DNA of 16,319 nucleotides from DATEEG01 sp035525055 (GTDB lineage Bacteria > Actinomycetota > Acidimicrobiia > Spongiisociales > ZC4RG35): positions 1 to 16,319 of the forward strand of contig DATLEZ010000053.1 in NCBI GenBank assembly GCA_035525055.1, written 5' to 3'. The translations under genes and the position numbers were made by a program. The first letter of the stretch is position 1. Every line of letters starts with the position of its first letter. Positions 7,789 through 15,475 of the stretch are shown here, piece after piece. The notes under the pieces were generated by a model that was not told the DNA's origin, did not search any database, and saw nothing but the letters and a program-made list of their open reading frames with translations.

Positions 7789-8169
7789 TCAAGTAAGCCC
7801 GTAGAACTCTTCTTGGACTCTGGGGTCACCGATGAAATAGGCATCTCGAATCAGCCCGACTTCGTTCATGTGAAAGACGTACACCACTCGATCTTCAAGA
7901 TGCCGTTCACCCAATTGCGCCTTGGTGGTCTGAAGGACCACCGTGTGGGCGTCGTTTGCCAGGATGTCATGAACATCGATTTCGAGGCTGTCCTTTGATA
8001 GCCCGATGAGTTGGCGGATTACCGACAAGATGGCTTCCTTGCCCTCGATCTGCCCGTCAGCGCCGTACAACACAACTTCATCGGCGAAAGCTGATATGAA
8101 GCTGTCAAGGTCCCTTCGGTTCAGGGCCTGGTAGGCCTTGGCGACGACTGCGACGTTCGGGTGAGACAT
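7789..8169 (-). CDS. SnoaL/NTF2-like domain protein
   Basis: 126 aa, one complete NTF2-like cone-shaped domain. The N-terminal helix pattern VVAKAYQALNRRDLDSFISAFADEVVLYG, the GKEAILSVIRQLIG helix, and the strand set (TVVLQTTKAQLG, RVVYVFHMNEVGLIRDAYFIGD) are typical of the SnoaL-like/ketosteroid-isomerase superfamily. Members bind small hydrophobic ligands or catalyse isomerisation and hydrolysis; the substrate is unknown. The ATG at 8169 is preceded by AGGA at suitable distance (aagcaggatgaactag). It is co-directional with the SRPBCC gene but separated from it by about 150 nt, so co-transcription is possible but not shown. It is divergent from the membrane protein at 8276. Confidence 0.82.
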   Translation of the reverse strand: MSHPNVAVVAKAYQALNRRDLDSFISAFADEVVLYGADGQIEGKEAILSVIRQLIGLSKDSLEIDVHDILANDAHTVVLQTTKAQLGERHLEDRVVYVFHMNEVGLIRDAYFIGDPRVQEEFYGLT

Positions 8170-8275
8170 CTAGTTCATCCTGCTTCAGGACCGTGTCGAA
8201 CCTACCCGATGCACCCGATGGGTGCCGATACGCGTGAGTCCGAGATATGGGTGACATCGTTAGAGTCCTTCTACG

Positions 8276-9132
8276 ATGTCGCCACGGGATGTGCCGCCGA
8301 GCGTCGCCAACTCCTCGAAGTCTCGATTCATCACGATCCGCTCTGCAGCGATTCTCGGCCTACTCCTAGTCGGGTTCATCTTGTTCATTGTCACTGCCGA
8401 TGCTGCCGGGATCATCCAGTCGGCACGAGAGGAGAACCAGGTGATCCGCCGCCTTCGGAGGAAGCCATCGCAGGAGCAGAAGCGCCAGGTGAGTCCATTC
8501 ACCTCGTCGGTGGGCGAGCCCTGCTCGCAATCGGGGGATTGGGCTTGATCGCCCTTTTTGCTAAGCCCGAACACGGTGGCACAGCTCTTCAGGTCGCTGC
8601 GGTGATGACGGGAATCCTCATCACAGCCCCGATCGTTGGTGATCCTGACAACGTGGGAGGCATGGCAGGGCCGATCGATCCGCTATTCGTGATATTGGCC
8701 CTGCCGGGTCTGGTCGCAGCAATCCTGGCGAAACCCTGGCGAGACGTGCGGGCCTCCAGGCGGAGGCTGTCAATCCTCATGCTTGCAGCCATCGGAGCAG
8801 TCCCGATCGTCTGGTATGGCGTCGGTCAGGCCCTGATCCAGCGCAACACATTTCCACCATCGGCGGATCCACATCACAACGCACACTGGTGGGCGATGTC
8901 CGCTCTGGCGTTCGCTGGAATCCTCGTCCTGAGCGGTGCCGGTCTAGGCCTCCGCGGCTGGCGTGTCGGAGCTACTGCAGTGGGGCTCTCGGGAGTCGCT
9001 TTCGGGGTTGCATCTCTCGTCGCTCCTGAAGCTGCCTCCGCCGTCTCGTTGCTATGGAGCATCGCGTCCATCCTGTGGGGACTGGCAATTCTTGCAGCGC
9101 TGGTCCACCCCACCGACGACTCGTACCGCTAG
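8276..9132 (+). pseudogene. Multi-spanning membrane protein interrupted by a frameshift
   Basis: From ATG 8276 one frame gives a convincing N-terminus with a membrane helix (AAILGLLLVGFILFIVTADA) and a charged segment ending near KPSQEQKRQ. That frame then degenerates and stops at 8546-8548. A second frame (register of 8161) carries the rest: GESIHLVGGRALLAIGGLGL and about seven further hydrophobic segments to the stop at 9130-9132, but it has no plausible start of its own. Its upstream extension to GTG 8161 is Cys/His-rich noise overlapping the divergent gene. The simplest reading is one about 285-aa integral membrane protein with a one-base frameshift between about 8450 and 8500. I see no slippery heptamer suggesting programmed frameshifting. 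Function is unknown. A sequencing error, or two translationally coupled genes, are alternatives. Confidence 0.6.
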
Positions 9133-9196
9133 CGCATAACCAGGCCCGCCAAACCCCGCGCAGCCAATCGAAACACCATCCGGGATCCGGCACGAT

Positions 9197-9334
9197 GCGC
9201 TACCCGTCCTATTGGCTGAAGCCCTACCGGACTGACAGGGTGGTTGACACTGAGATTGGAGGGGTGCGAAAAGTCAAAGGTGGCACTGGCGGTGCGGTCC
9301 TGATCGGTGGGGTTCTCTACTTCGCGGGTAGGCC
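9197..9334 (+). repeat. Intergenic direct repeat, copy 2
   Basis: The longest copy, sharing gcgctacccgtcc with copy 1 at its left edge and the tail gatcggtgggg...ctctac...aggcc with copy 3 at its right edge (9303-9334). The core gattggaggggtgcgaaaa is at 9254-9272. The stem-loop is weakened: the inner GTCA arm is lost and only CCCT/AGGG remain. It lies 5' of the second cyclase gene. Confidence 0.85.
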
Positions 9335-9638
9335 CCATGTCGGGTTCTGCTCGCTCGGGGATCGGTGTGTTATCGATCCTGATCGGGTTATCTGCGCCAC
9401 GGGCTTTCACCTGTTTGATCAGATGAAGGCCTTGGAAAACGCCACTGGAGGTGAGGAGAACAGGACCATCGACGGATCCGCATTCTGCTCGTTGGCAGTG
9501 TGAGCGCGAGTGTCGACGATTTCGGTGGTTTGCTAGCAGTCATCCTCAGCCAGCAACGGGAAGGCCGCTGAGGAGAACTCGCTCAACAGCTCAGGTGCTT
9601 GCGATGGGGGTAGGCTCCTCCGGTCGGGAGGGCCTACG
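9335..9638 (+). other. Intergenic leader of the second cyclase gene; no gene seen
   Basis: 304 nt between repeat copy 2 and the TTG start at 9639. I find no family-like peptide in any frame, no tRNA and no clear sigma70-like promoter. Its 3' end holds the ribosome binding site listed separately. Confidence 0.5.
9626..9632 (+). promoter_or_regulatory. Strong ribosome binding site deciding the TTG start at 9639
   Basis: GGGAGGG with 6 nt spacing to TTG 9639. The cyclase domain begins only about eight residues later, as usual for this family, so TTG is very likely the real start. Confidence 0.65.
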
Positions 9639-12374
9639 TTGGTCGGGTTGCCGTCGGGCACGGTGACGTTCCTGTTTACCGATATCGAGAGTTCCACACA
9701 TTTGTGGGAGGAGCATCCGCAGTCGATGGGTGCTCTTCTGGCCGAGCACGATCGGATGCTGCGGTCAGCAATCGAAGTCAACGGTGGATTTGTGTTTTCC
9801 ACGGCTGGGGATGCCTTCTCCGCCGCGTTTCACCGTGTTGGCGACGCGGCCAACGCGGCGGTGGCGGCGCAGGTGGCTGTATTCGGTATGCAGGTCGCTA
9901 CCGACGCCCCCCTGCGAGTCCGAATGGCCTTGCATGTGGGCGCAGCAGAGGAGCGGGACGGCGATTACTTCGGCCCAGCACTTAATCGGTGCGCCCGGGT
10001 GCTCACGGTGGGTTGGGGCGGTCAGATTCTCGTCTCCCAAGCGGCCCGCGAGCTCCTCGAGGGTGTTGAGTTGGTCGACCTTGGTGAGCACCGGCTCAAG
10101 GACTTGACGCGATCCGAACACGTGTGGCAACTCCGCTCGCCTGGTTTGATCGAGGATTTTCCTCCCCTCCGCAGTCTCAACCCCCGACGCCACAACCTCC
10201 CCGTCATGTTGACCAGCTTCGTTGGAAGGGATCGGGAGATCGGCGAGTTGGAGGCGCTTCTATACACCCACCGGCTGGTCACTGTCACCGGTCCTGGTGG
10301 GGTCGGTAAGACCCGCCTTGCCGTGCAGGTTGCCTCGGAGGTGACCGACCGGTTTGCTGACGGTGTCTGGTTGGTGGAACTAGCCGCGGTCAGTACGTCT
10401 GACGTGTTGGCCCTTGGGGTGCGGAGTGCTATGGGATTGCCAGAGCAACCGGGCCGGAGCTCGGAGGAGACCCTGGAAGAGTTCGCGCGTACCAAGACCA
10501 TGCTGGTTGTCCTCGACAACTGCGAGCACCTGCTCGACTCGGTGGTGCCCCTGGTGGAGAGGATGCTGCGGGCGGGAACCGAGAGCCGGGTGCTGGCGAC
10601 CAGCCGTGAGCTCCTAGGCCTTTCCGGTGAGAGAGTTCTGTCGGTTTCGCCATTGGCGCTCCCCCTTGAGTTGTCCGAACCGGCCTGGGTGCGAGAAAAC
10701 CCGGCGGTGGCACTGTTCTTGGACCGGGCTGATCAGGCCGGGTTTCGGCCGACCGATCAACAACTTATCAAGGTCGCCGCCGTGTGTCGGCGCCTTGACG
10801 GTCTCCCCCTGGCTCTCGAACTGGCGGCGGCGCGGCTAAGGGGCCTGAGCCTGGAAGACGTCGCGGTCAGGCTCGAGAACCGTTTCCGACTGCTGACCTC
10901 AGGGAACCGATCTACCCTGCCACGCCAGCAGACCCTCGAGAATGCCATAGCCTGGAGCTACGACCTGCTCGAGAATCGGGAACGGACTCTCTTCGCCCGG
11001 CTGGGCGTGTTCGCAGACAACTTCGATCTCGCAGCGGCAGAGGCGACGGCCGGGTACCCGCCCCTGGACGAGTTCGACGTGGCGGACCTGCTCGCCCGAC
11101 TCGTCGACCGTTCCATGGTTACCCGGGTTAGCTCCGGGGAAGCCGGCCGCTACCGCCTACTTGAGTCATTGCGACAATTCGGCCTTGCCCGTCTGACCGA
11201 ATTTGAGGACGAGACCATCCCACGGCACCGACACGCTCAGCATTTTCGGAAGTGGGCTCTGGCCAATGGACCGGAAATGCGCGGACCGGGCCAGATTGAG
11301 CTCTACCAGCGCATCGATCGAGAACTACTCAATATTCGGACCGCCATTACCTGGTCTTTGAATCACGACGACTCCGAGACGGCTGTCGACCTCGCTGGGT
11401 CCTTATGGTGGCATTGGCAGGTGCGGGGCCGCTACCGAGAAGGTCTTGACCTACTGGGCGAAGTGGTAGCGGCCGGGCCTCCGTTCGGGCTATCGCACGC
11501 CAGACTTCTCACCGGCATGGGCCTGTTCGCAACTGAGCTCGACCTCTACGACCTGGCTGAACAGCATTTCGATGCCGCTGAGGACATGGCCCGGCGAGGA
11601 GGCTATCAAGGGATCGTCGAAGAGGCCCTCTCGTACAAGGCCTTCCTGGACATCAACCGCGGAAATACGGACAGGGCCCGCGCTGTCCTCGACAACGTCA
11701 TCGCTTCCGCCATACAGGGCGGCCGGCTCGGAACCGCTGCAGAGGCTCGGTTCACCCGAGGTCAACTGAGCGCCTCGAGCGACGAACCCGAGGCGGCCGC
11801 CGAGCTGGCCGAGGCACTCGACCTCGCCGAACAGGCAGGCGACATTTGGCTGGCCTCCGGTGCGGCAGCCTTCCTCGGTCGGACCCTGATCCTGGCCGGG
11901 GACTTCGACCAAGGCATCCGACTATTGGAACGAAGCCGCGGTGACCTCCAGGCGGTGGGTGATCCGGTCGCCGAAACACTTATTGCGACTGCGCAGGCGA
12001 TCGGCGAGATCAGAACCGGCAGATTCACCGAGGCGCAATCGTCCCTGGCGACAGGTCTTGAATTTGCCGAACTCTCCGGCAGCCCTGCCCAAGATTATTT
12101 GACGATGGTTTGGGTCGCCGACTGGCTGGAGCAACTCGGCCGGCATGCCCAAGCCGCCCGCCTATCTGGTGCTCTCCATTCGATCCTCACCTCGATCGGC
12201 TTCAAGTCCCCGCACGCCGAGCAGGCGGCCATGACTCGTGTCGAGGCAGCCTGCCGCAATGTCTTAGGGATCAACCGGTTCGACACGGAGCACCGCGTGG
12301 GTGAAGATCTCGACCTGCGCGCAACTTTGGCCTTCGCCAGGCAAGCCCTCGCCGACGTCACTGTGAGCTCCTGA
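9639..12374 (+). CDS. Class III cyclase / NB-ARC (STAND) ATPase / TPR-like signalling protein
   Basis: 911 aa. Residues 1-165 form a compact class III cyclase domain with both metal aspartates (Asp15 in FLFTDIESST, Asp58 in AGDAFSAAF) and the Asn116/Arg120 pair (GPALNRCAR). The residue that normally selects the purine base, usually Lys in VFKT, is Ser54. Residues about 190-480 are an NB-ARC type ATPase: Walker A GPGGVGKT (218-225), Walker B MLVVLDN (288-294), GLPLAL (388-393), then a winged-helix-like segment (TLENAIAWSYDLLENRERTLF...). The rest is TPR-like helices. No C-terminal LuxR-type DNA-binding domain is present, unlike some relatives. It is probably a cytosolic sensor in which ligand binding or partner release drives ATPase switching and cyclic nucleotide synthesis (inferred). 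The gene is bracketed by repeat copies 2 and 3 and appears monocistronic. Confidence 0.93.
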   Translation: MVGLPSGTVTFLFTDIESSTHLWEEHPQSMGALLAEHDRMLRSAIEVNGGFVFSTAGDAFSAAFHRVGDAANAAVAAQVAVFGMQVATDAPLRVRMALHVGAAEERDGDYFGPALNRCARVLTVGWGGQILVSQAARELLEGVELVDLGEHRLKDLTRSEHVWQLRSPGLIEDFPPLRSLNPRRHNLPVMLTSFVGRDREIGELEALLYTHRLVTVTGPGGVGKTRLAVQVASEVTDRFADGVWLVELAAVSTSDVLALGVRSAMGLPEQPGRSSEETLEEFARTKTMLVVLDNCEHLLDSVVPLVERMLRAGTESRVLATSRELLGLSGERVLSVSPLALPLELSEPAWVRENPAVALFLDRADQAGFRPTDQQLIKVAAVCRRLDGLPLALELAAARLRGLSLEDVAVRLENRFRLLTSGNRSTLPRQQTLENAIAWSYDLLENRERTLFARLGVFADNFDLAAAEATAGYPPLDEFDVADLLARLVDRSMVTRVSSGEAGRYRLLESLRQFGLARLTEFEDETIPRHRHAQHFRKWALANGPEMRGPGQIELYQRIDRELLNIRTAITWSLNHDDSETAVDLAGSLWWHWQVRGRYREGLDLLGEVVAAGPPFGLSHARLLTGMGLFATELDLYDLAEQHFDAAEDMARRGGYQGIVEEALSYKAFLDINRGNTDRARAVLDNVIASAIQGGRLGTAAEARFTRGQLSASSDEPEAAAELAEALDLAEQAGDIWLASGAAAFLGRTLILAGDFDQGIRLLERSRGDLQAVGDPVAETLIATAQAIGEIRTGRFTEAQSSLATGLEFAELSGSPAQDYLTMVWVADWLEQLGRHAQAARLSGALHSILTSIGFKSPHAEQAAMTRVEAACRNVLGINRFDTEHRVGEDLDLRATLAFARQALADVTVSS

Positions 12375-12388
12375 GCGATCCGGGGAGA

Positions 12389-12523
12389 GCCCCATTGGCT
12401 GAAGCCCTCGGTCACCGGAACTGACAGGAGTGGTTGACACTGAAATTGGAGGGGTGCGAAAAGTCAAAGGTGGACTGGCGATGCGAGCCGGATCGGTGGG
12501 GCTCTCTACGTCGGGGGCAGGCC
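12389..12523 (+). repeat. Intergenic direct repeat, copy 3
   Basis: It begins about 15 nt after the cyclase stop codon, sharing cattggctgaagccct with copy 2, the stem-loop (CCCT 12405-12408, GTCA 12411-12414, TGAC 12422-12425, outer arm one mismatch) with copies 1 and 4, the core (gaaattggaggggtgcgaaa) with all copies, and the right-hand tail with copy 2. It has several single-base indels relative to the others. Confidence 0.85.
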
Positions 12524-12551
12524 GCTCACGGTACCTTTCGGTGGGCGGCGG

Positions 12552-12840
12552 TCAGGTCCCGTCGATGAGGAGCAATTCCGGCTGCAGACCCTCCCTGAGT
12601 TCGAGATCCGGCCGGTATCTTCCCTCCACGAGGATATCGACCGTACCTGGTGCCGAAGCGACCATCAGAGTGATCGCCGAACTCGTCGGCATCCCTTTTT
12701 CGGGGGGAGATGGATCGGCAAGCAACGAGCCCGATCAGATCGATCTGGGCGAGCGAGCCCGCAACCTGATTCCGAGATACCTGGCGGTAACCCGTCGCGA
12801 TCAGCCGAGTGGCGTCAGCATGTAGTGGAACCCATGTCAC
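12552..12840 (-). pseudogene. Possible small decayed gene of unknown function
   Basis: On the minus strand a frame from GTG 12840 starts MTWVPLHADATRLIATGY and looks protein-like to about 12705. A second frame then takes over near 12700, where a C6 run adjoins an A5 run, a classic slippage site. It continues as GMPTSSAITLMVASAPGTVD and then ILVEGRYRPDLELREGLQPE to a TGA at 12552-12554. The second part alone could be read as a 46-aa ORF from ATG 12692. Third positions in that part are clearly GC-rich, which supports past or present coding. I do not recognise the family, and no ribosome binding site is seen for either start. It may be chance. Confidence 0.3.
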
Positions 12841-12910
12841 CGATTAGGACGGCAAGACCGCCTGTCCGGAAAGAACGGTGGCTTTTAGTTTGGGGTTGGG
12901 TTTGAGCGGA

Positions 12911-13807
12911 CTAGCGGTTGACAATCACCACTTCATAGGTGTCTGCCGTCGGTGGGAAACCAGTATCGAACTTGGCGTTGACCACTGCCAGCAGATTGCC
13001 GGAGCGAGCCACCGTAGTCGGCACCTGGAAATTCGAACTGGTGATGAGATTCTCCACCGATCCGGATGAGAGGTCCGGACTGAGGTTGATTTCGGCGATT
13101 TGATTGAGGAAATTCTGTACCGCGTAGAGCCGGCCGGCCTCAAAAAGGATGCCGTCTACGAAGGGCACGGCCACGTCTTCGATCGAAGAGCTGTCTCCGC
13201 TGTCGGGATCAACCGTAAAGAGCGCACCGAGACCGGAATGGGCGACGATCAGCGTCTTGCCGTTCGGAGTCGCGGTAATTCCGTTCAGGTTGAAATCGAA
13301 TCCGATGTTGGCGGCGGGTCCCTCGACAACCAAAGTGCTCGGGGGTCCAAGCGTTCCTCCGGGTCCGATCGGCACCCGGTAAAGGTGCGGCTGGGCGGAG
13401 TCCGTAAACCAGGCTGCGTCCTTGGTCACCACCACATCATTGATAACGGCGCCCAGCTGGAAGTCGGCAACAGCCGCGCCGGTACTCAAGTCATAGACGT
13501 ACCCCTGGCCGGTGAATCCGCCAGCTACGAACAGCAGGTCGTGGCTCAGGTCGACCTTGAGCCCCAGCGCCTGCCGACCGGCGGGTGCGTCGATGAAACG
13601 TTCGGCGTCACCGCTGCGGAGGTCACCCCGGAAGATGTCCCCGGTGAAGAGCTCTCCTGCATAGAAAGTCGACCCAGCGCCGGTGGCGATCCCCTCAGCC
13701 GAGTTGGCACCCGGGAGGACGATCACGGCAGGTGACGGGCTGGCCGAGCCGGTGGTGGCAATTGAAATCAACCCCAGCACGAGCACAAACATTGTTAAGC
13801 GACGCAT
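12911..13807 (-). CDS. Secreted beta-propeller protein (SMP-30/NHL-like)
   Basis: 298 aa from ATG 13807, with GAGGAG 7 nt upstream. Residues 1-23 form a clear Sec signal peptide (basic MRR, hydrophobic MFVLVLGLISIATT, then GSASPSPA), so the mature protein is exported. The body has repeated blade-like units of the six-bladed SMP-30/gluconolactonase/NHL type: AEGIATGAGSTFYAGELFTG, DIFRGDLRSG, ALGLKVDLSHDLLFVAGG, NGITATPNGKTLIVAHSG, ALFTVDPDSG and DGILFEAGRLYAVQNF. Relatives are often labelled as superoxide dismutase-like or gluconolactonase-like by similarity only, and I cannot assign a catalytic metal site here. No lipobox or membrane anchor is present. It appears to be transcribed alone. Confidence 0.85.
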   Translation of the reverse strand: MRRLTMFVLVLGLISIATTGSASPSPAVIVLPGANSAEGIATGAGSTFYAGELFTGDIFRGDLRSGDAERFIDAPAGRQALGLKVDLSHDLLFVAGGFTGQGYVYDLSTGAAVADFQLGAVINDVVVTKDAAWFTDSAQPHLYRVPIGPGGTLGPPSTLVVEGPAANIGFDFNLNGITATPNGKTLIVAHSGLGALFTVDPDSGDSSSIEDVAVPFVDGILFEAGRLYAVQNFLNQIAEINLSPDLSSGSVENLITSSNFQVPTTVARSGNLLAVVNAKFDTGFPPTADTYEVVIVNR

Positions 13808-13836
13808 TCGCGACTCCTCTCCCTTGTCCCCAACTC

Positions 13837-13842
13837 ACTATA
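13837..13842 (-). promoter_or_regulatory. Possible -10 element for the beta-propeller gene
   Basis: TATAGT on the minus strand, 30 nt upstream of the ATG at 13807. No recognisable -35 hexamer lies at 16-18 nt, so this is tentative. Confidence 0.3.
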
Positions 13843-13981
13843 CGCAAGGCGGCTATCGGTTGCCGAGAAGCAGCCCCTTCCGGAGCCGCCGATCTCACTC
13901 TTCCGCGGAATGACCGACTCGACTGGCTCAGTCGTCCGTCGTAGGTGTCGAATCGAGTGGTCGGAGCCGCGGGAGAGTTGA

Positions 13982-13995
13982 AGATTGGAGGGGTG
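13982..13995 (+). repeat. Isolated fragment of the direct-repeat core
   Basis: agattggaggggtg matches 14 of 14 nt with the core of copies 1 and 2 but lacks the rest. It lies 70 nt before copy 4 in the same orientation. It may be a decayed copy or a chance match in a G-rich stretch. Confidence 0.4.
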
Positions 13996-14051
13996 GACCC
14001 CCGGCGGCGGGGGTGGATGGAGGGGAGGGGTTAATCACCTCACTCGATCCG

Positions 14052-14132
14052 GCGCTCCCGTCTCGAGGATTGACAGGCCCTCGGTCATTAGCTGACAGGG
14101 TGGCAGACACCGAAATTGGAGGGGTGCGAAAA
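14052..14132 (+). repeat. Intergenic direct repeat, copy 4 (interrupted by IS21)
   Basis: It starts with gcgctcccgtc like copies 1 and 2 and carries the stem-loop with stems kept and a different loop (CCCT 14078-14081, GTCA 14084-14087, loop TTAGC, TGAC 14093-14096, AGGG 14097-14100). It runs into gaaattggaggggtgcgaaa and ends exactly where the IS terminus begins (TGTC at 14133). The missing right part (gtcaaagg...) should lie beyond the window. Confidence 0.8.
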
Positions 14133-14186
14133 TGTCGCCAGCGGCCCAATACTGACCCCTTATCAACGGTCTACTTCTGACCCCTT
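14133..14186 (+). repeat. Left terminal inverted repeat of the IS21 element
   Basis: It begins TGTCGCCAGCGG and contains two motif copies ending in ctgacccc. The second copy (acggtctacttctgacccc) is closest to those at the right end. Confidence 0.85.
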
Positions 14187-14244
14187 CTGTCGGATATCCG
14201 CCACTTCGGGTGGTGGTTACCGGATCCTGGCGGTGTTGCCGTTC

Positions 14245-14251
14245 AGGAAGG
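14245..14251 (+). promoter_or_regulatory. Ribosome binding site for istA (GTG start)
   Basis: AGGAAGG ends 6 nt before GTG 14258. The upstream in-frame GTG at 14210 would lie only 78 nt inside the element and adds a non-family peptide. Confidence 0.55.
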
Positions 14252-14257
14252 AAGGAA

Positions 14258-15475
14258 GTGCTGAAGGTGGAGGATTGGGCTGAGATCCGGCGGCTGTATC
14301 GGGCTGAGGACCTGTCGATCAACGAGATCGTCCGACGGTTGGGGGTGTCGAGGAACACGGTGCGGGCGGTGGTGCGTTCCGATTCCCCGCCAGAGTTCAA
14401 CCGTAAGCCGCGCCCTTCGGCGGTTGATCCTTTCGAGGGTGAGATCCGCCGGTTGTTGTCGGAGTATCCGCGGATGCCGACCACGGTGATCGCCGAACGG
14501 GTCGGTTGGAGCCGGGGGATGACCATCCTCCAGGATCGGGTGCGGGAGCTGCGTCCTCTGTTTGTGCCTCCCGACCCGAGTGGGCGCACCGAGTATCGGC
14601 CCGGGGAGTTGGCCCAGTGGGATCTGTGGTTCCCACCCACTGCGGTTCCTCTCGAGGACGGCTCGGTGGCCAAGCCGCCGGTGCTGGTGGGAGTTACGGG
14701 CTATTCCCGGGTGATGGTCGGGGAGATGATCCCCTCCCGGGAGGCCCACGACATCTTGTCCGCTCACCTGCATTGCCTCGGCGCCCTCGGTGGGGTTCCC
14801 CGCAAGGGGGTCTACGACAATGAGGCGGCGTTGGTGTCCCGCCATGGCGGTAAGGCGACTTTGACCGTCCCTTTCCAACGGTTCCGGGGAACTTTGGGGA
14901 TGGGAGTGGTGATTTTGAGACCGGGCGACCCCGAAGCGAAGGGGCTGGTGGAGCGGGCTAACGGCTATCTGGAGACGAGCTTCCTCCCCGGCCGCCGCTT
15001 TTCCTCCCCGGTCGATTTCAACACCCAGCTCACCGTCTGGTTGGAGAAGGCCAACAACCGGATCCACCACACTCTGCGGTGCCGGCCCTCCGACCGGCTC
15101 TTCGAAGACCGTAAGGCGATGATGGCCTTCCCGCCGGTGCTTCCCGATCCGGCTCTCCGTCTCAGCGTGCGGCTGCCCCGTGATCATTGGGTGCGGGTGG
15201 GGACCTGTGACTATTCGGTTCATCCCAAAGCGATCGGCCGTCGGGTCGAGGTCCGGGTCGATCCCACCGAGGTGGTGATCAGCTTGGCGGGGGAGGTGGT
15301 CGGTCGCCATCGCCGCTCCTATGCCCGCCATCGCACCGTCACCGACCCCGACCATGTCCGTGCCGCCCAGGCTATGCGAGTCGCTTCCGCCACCTGGACC
15401 GGGATGAAGACCGAAACCGACGAGGTCGAGGTCAGAGACCTTGCGGTCTACGACCGTCTCACCGGGGTGGCGTGA
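14258..15475 (+). CDS. istA: IS21-family transposase IstA
   Basis: 405 aa from GTG 14258. The N-terminus is a helix-turn-helix (LSINEIVRRLGVSRNTVRAV, about residues 18-37) that binds the terminal repeats. An rve-type DDE integrase core follows, with the first Asp in QWDLWF, the second in GVYDNEAAL and the Glu in EAKGLVERANGYLE, then a C-terminal beta-barrel-like segment (HWVRVGTCDYSVHPKAIGR) typical of IstA. It carries out strand cutting and joining of the element with IstB as partner. Length is slightly short for IstA proteins but not truncated. The stop overlaps the istB start. The large minus-strand open frame over this gene is a composition shadow. Confidence 0.93.
   Translation: MLKVEDWAEIRRLYRAEDLSINEIVRRLGVSRNTVRAVVRSDSPPEFNRKPRPSAVDPFEGEIRRLLSEYPRMPTTVIAERVGWSRGMTILQDRVRELRPLFVPPDPSGRTEYRPGELAQWDLWFPPTAVPLEDGSVAKPPVLVGVTGYSRVMVGEMIPSREAHDILSAHLHCLGALGGVPRKGVYDNEAALVSRHGGKATLTVPFQRFRGTLGMGVVILRPGDPEAKGLVERANGYLETSFLPGRRFSSPVDFNTQLTVWLEKANNRIHHTLRCRPSDRLFEDRKAMMAFPPVLPDPALRLSVRLPRDHWVRVGTCDYSVHPKAIGRRVEVRVDPTEVVISLAGEVVGRHRRSYARHRTVTDPDHVRAAQAMRVASATWTGMKTETDEVEVRDLAVYDRLTGVA

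Noticed and set aside
7311..7796. 161-aa plus-strand open frame
   Set aside because: Antisense to the SRPBCC gene, and its sequence is low in family-like features.
8161..8275. Extended N-terminus of the membrane protein from GTG 8161
   Set aside because: Overlaps the start of the divergent NTF2-like gene and encodes Cys/His-rich noise; the hydrophobic N-terminus lies in another frame from 8276.
9054..9503. 149-aa plus-strand open frame across repeat copy 2, and the 131-aa frame across copy 3 (12430-12825)
   Set aside because: They share the peptide VDTEIGGVRKVKGG only because they cross the repeat; indels between copies break the reading frame, so the repeat is not coding.
1144..14132. Repeats as integron attC sites, given the recombinase tail at the left edge
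   Set aside because: No GTTRRRY/AAC core pairs at the expected places, and the blocks between copies are up to 8 kb with genes on both strands, unlike integron cassettes.
1144..14132. Repeats as a CRISPR array
   Set aside because: Only four copies, kilobases apart, much longer than CRISPR repeats, and no cas genes.
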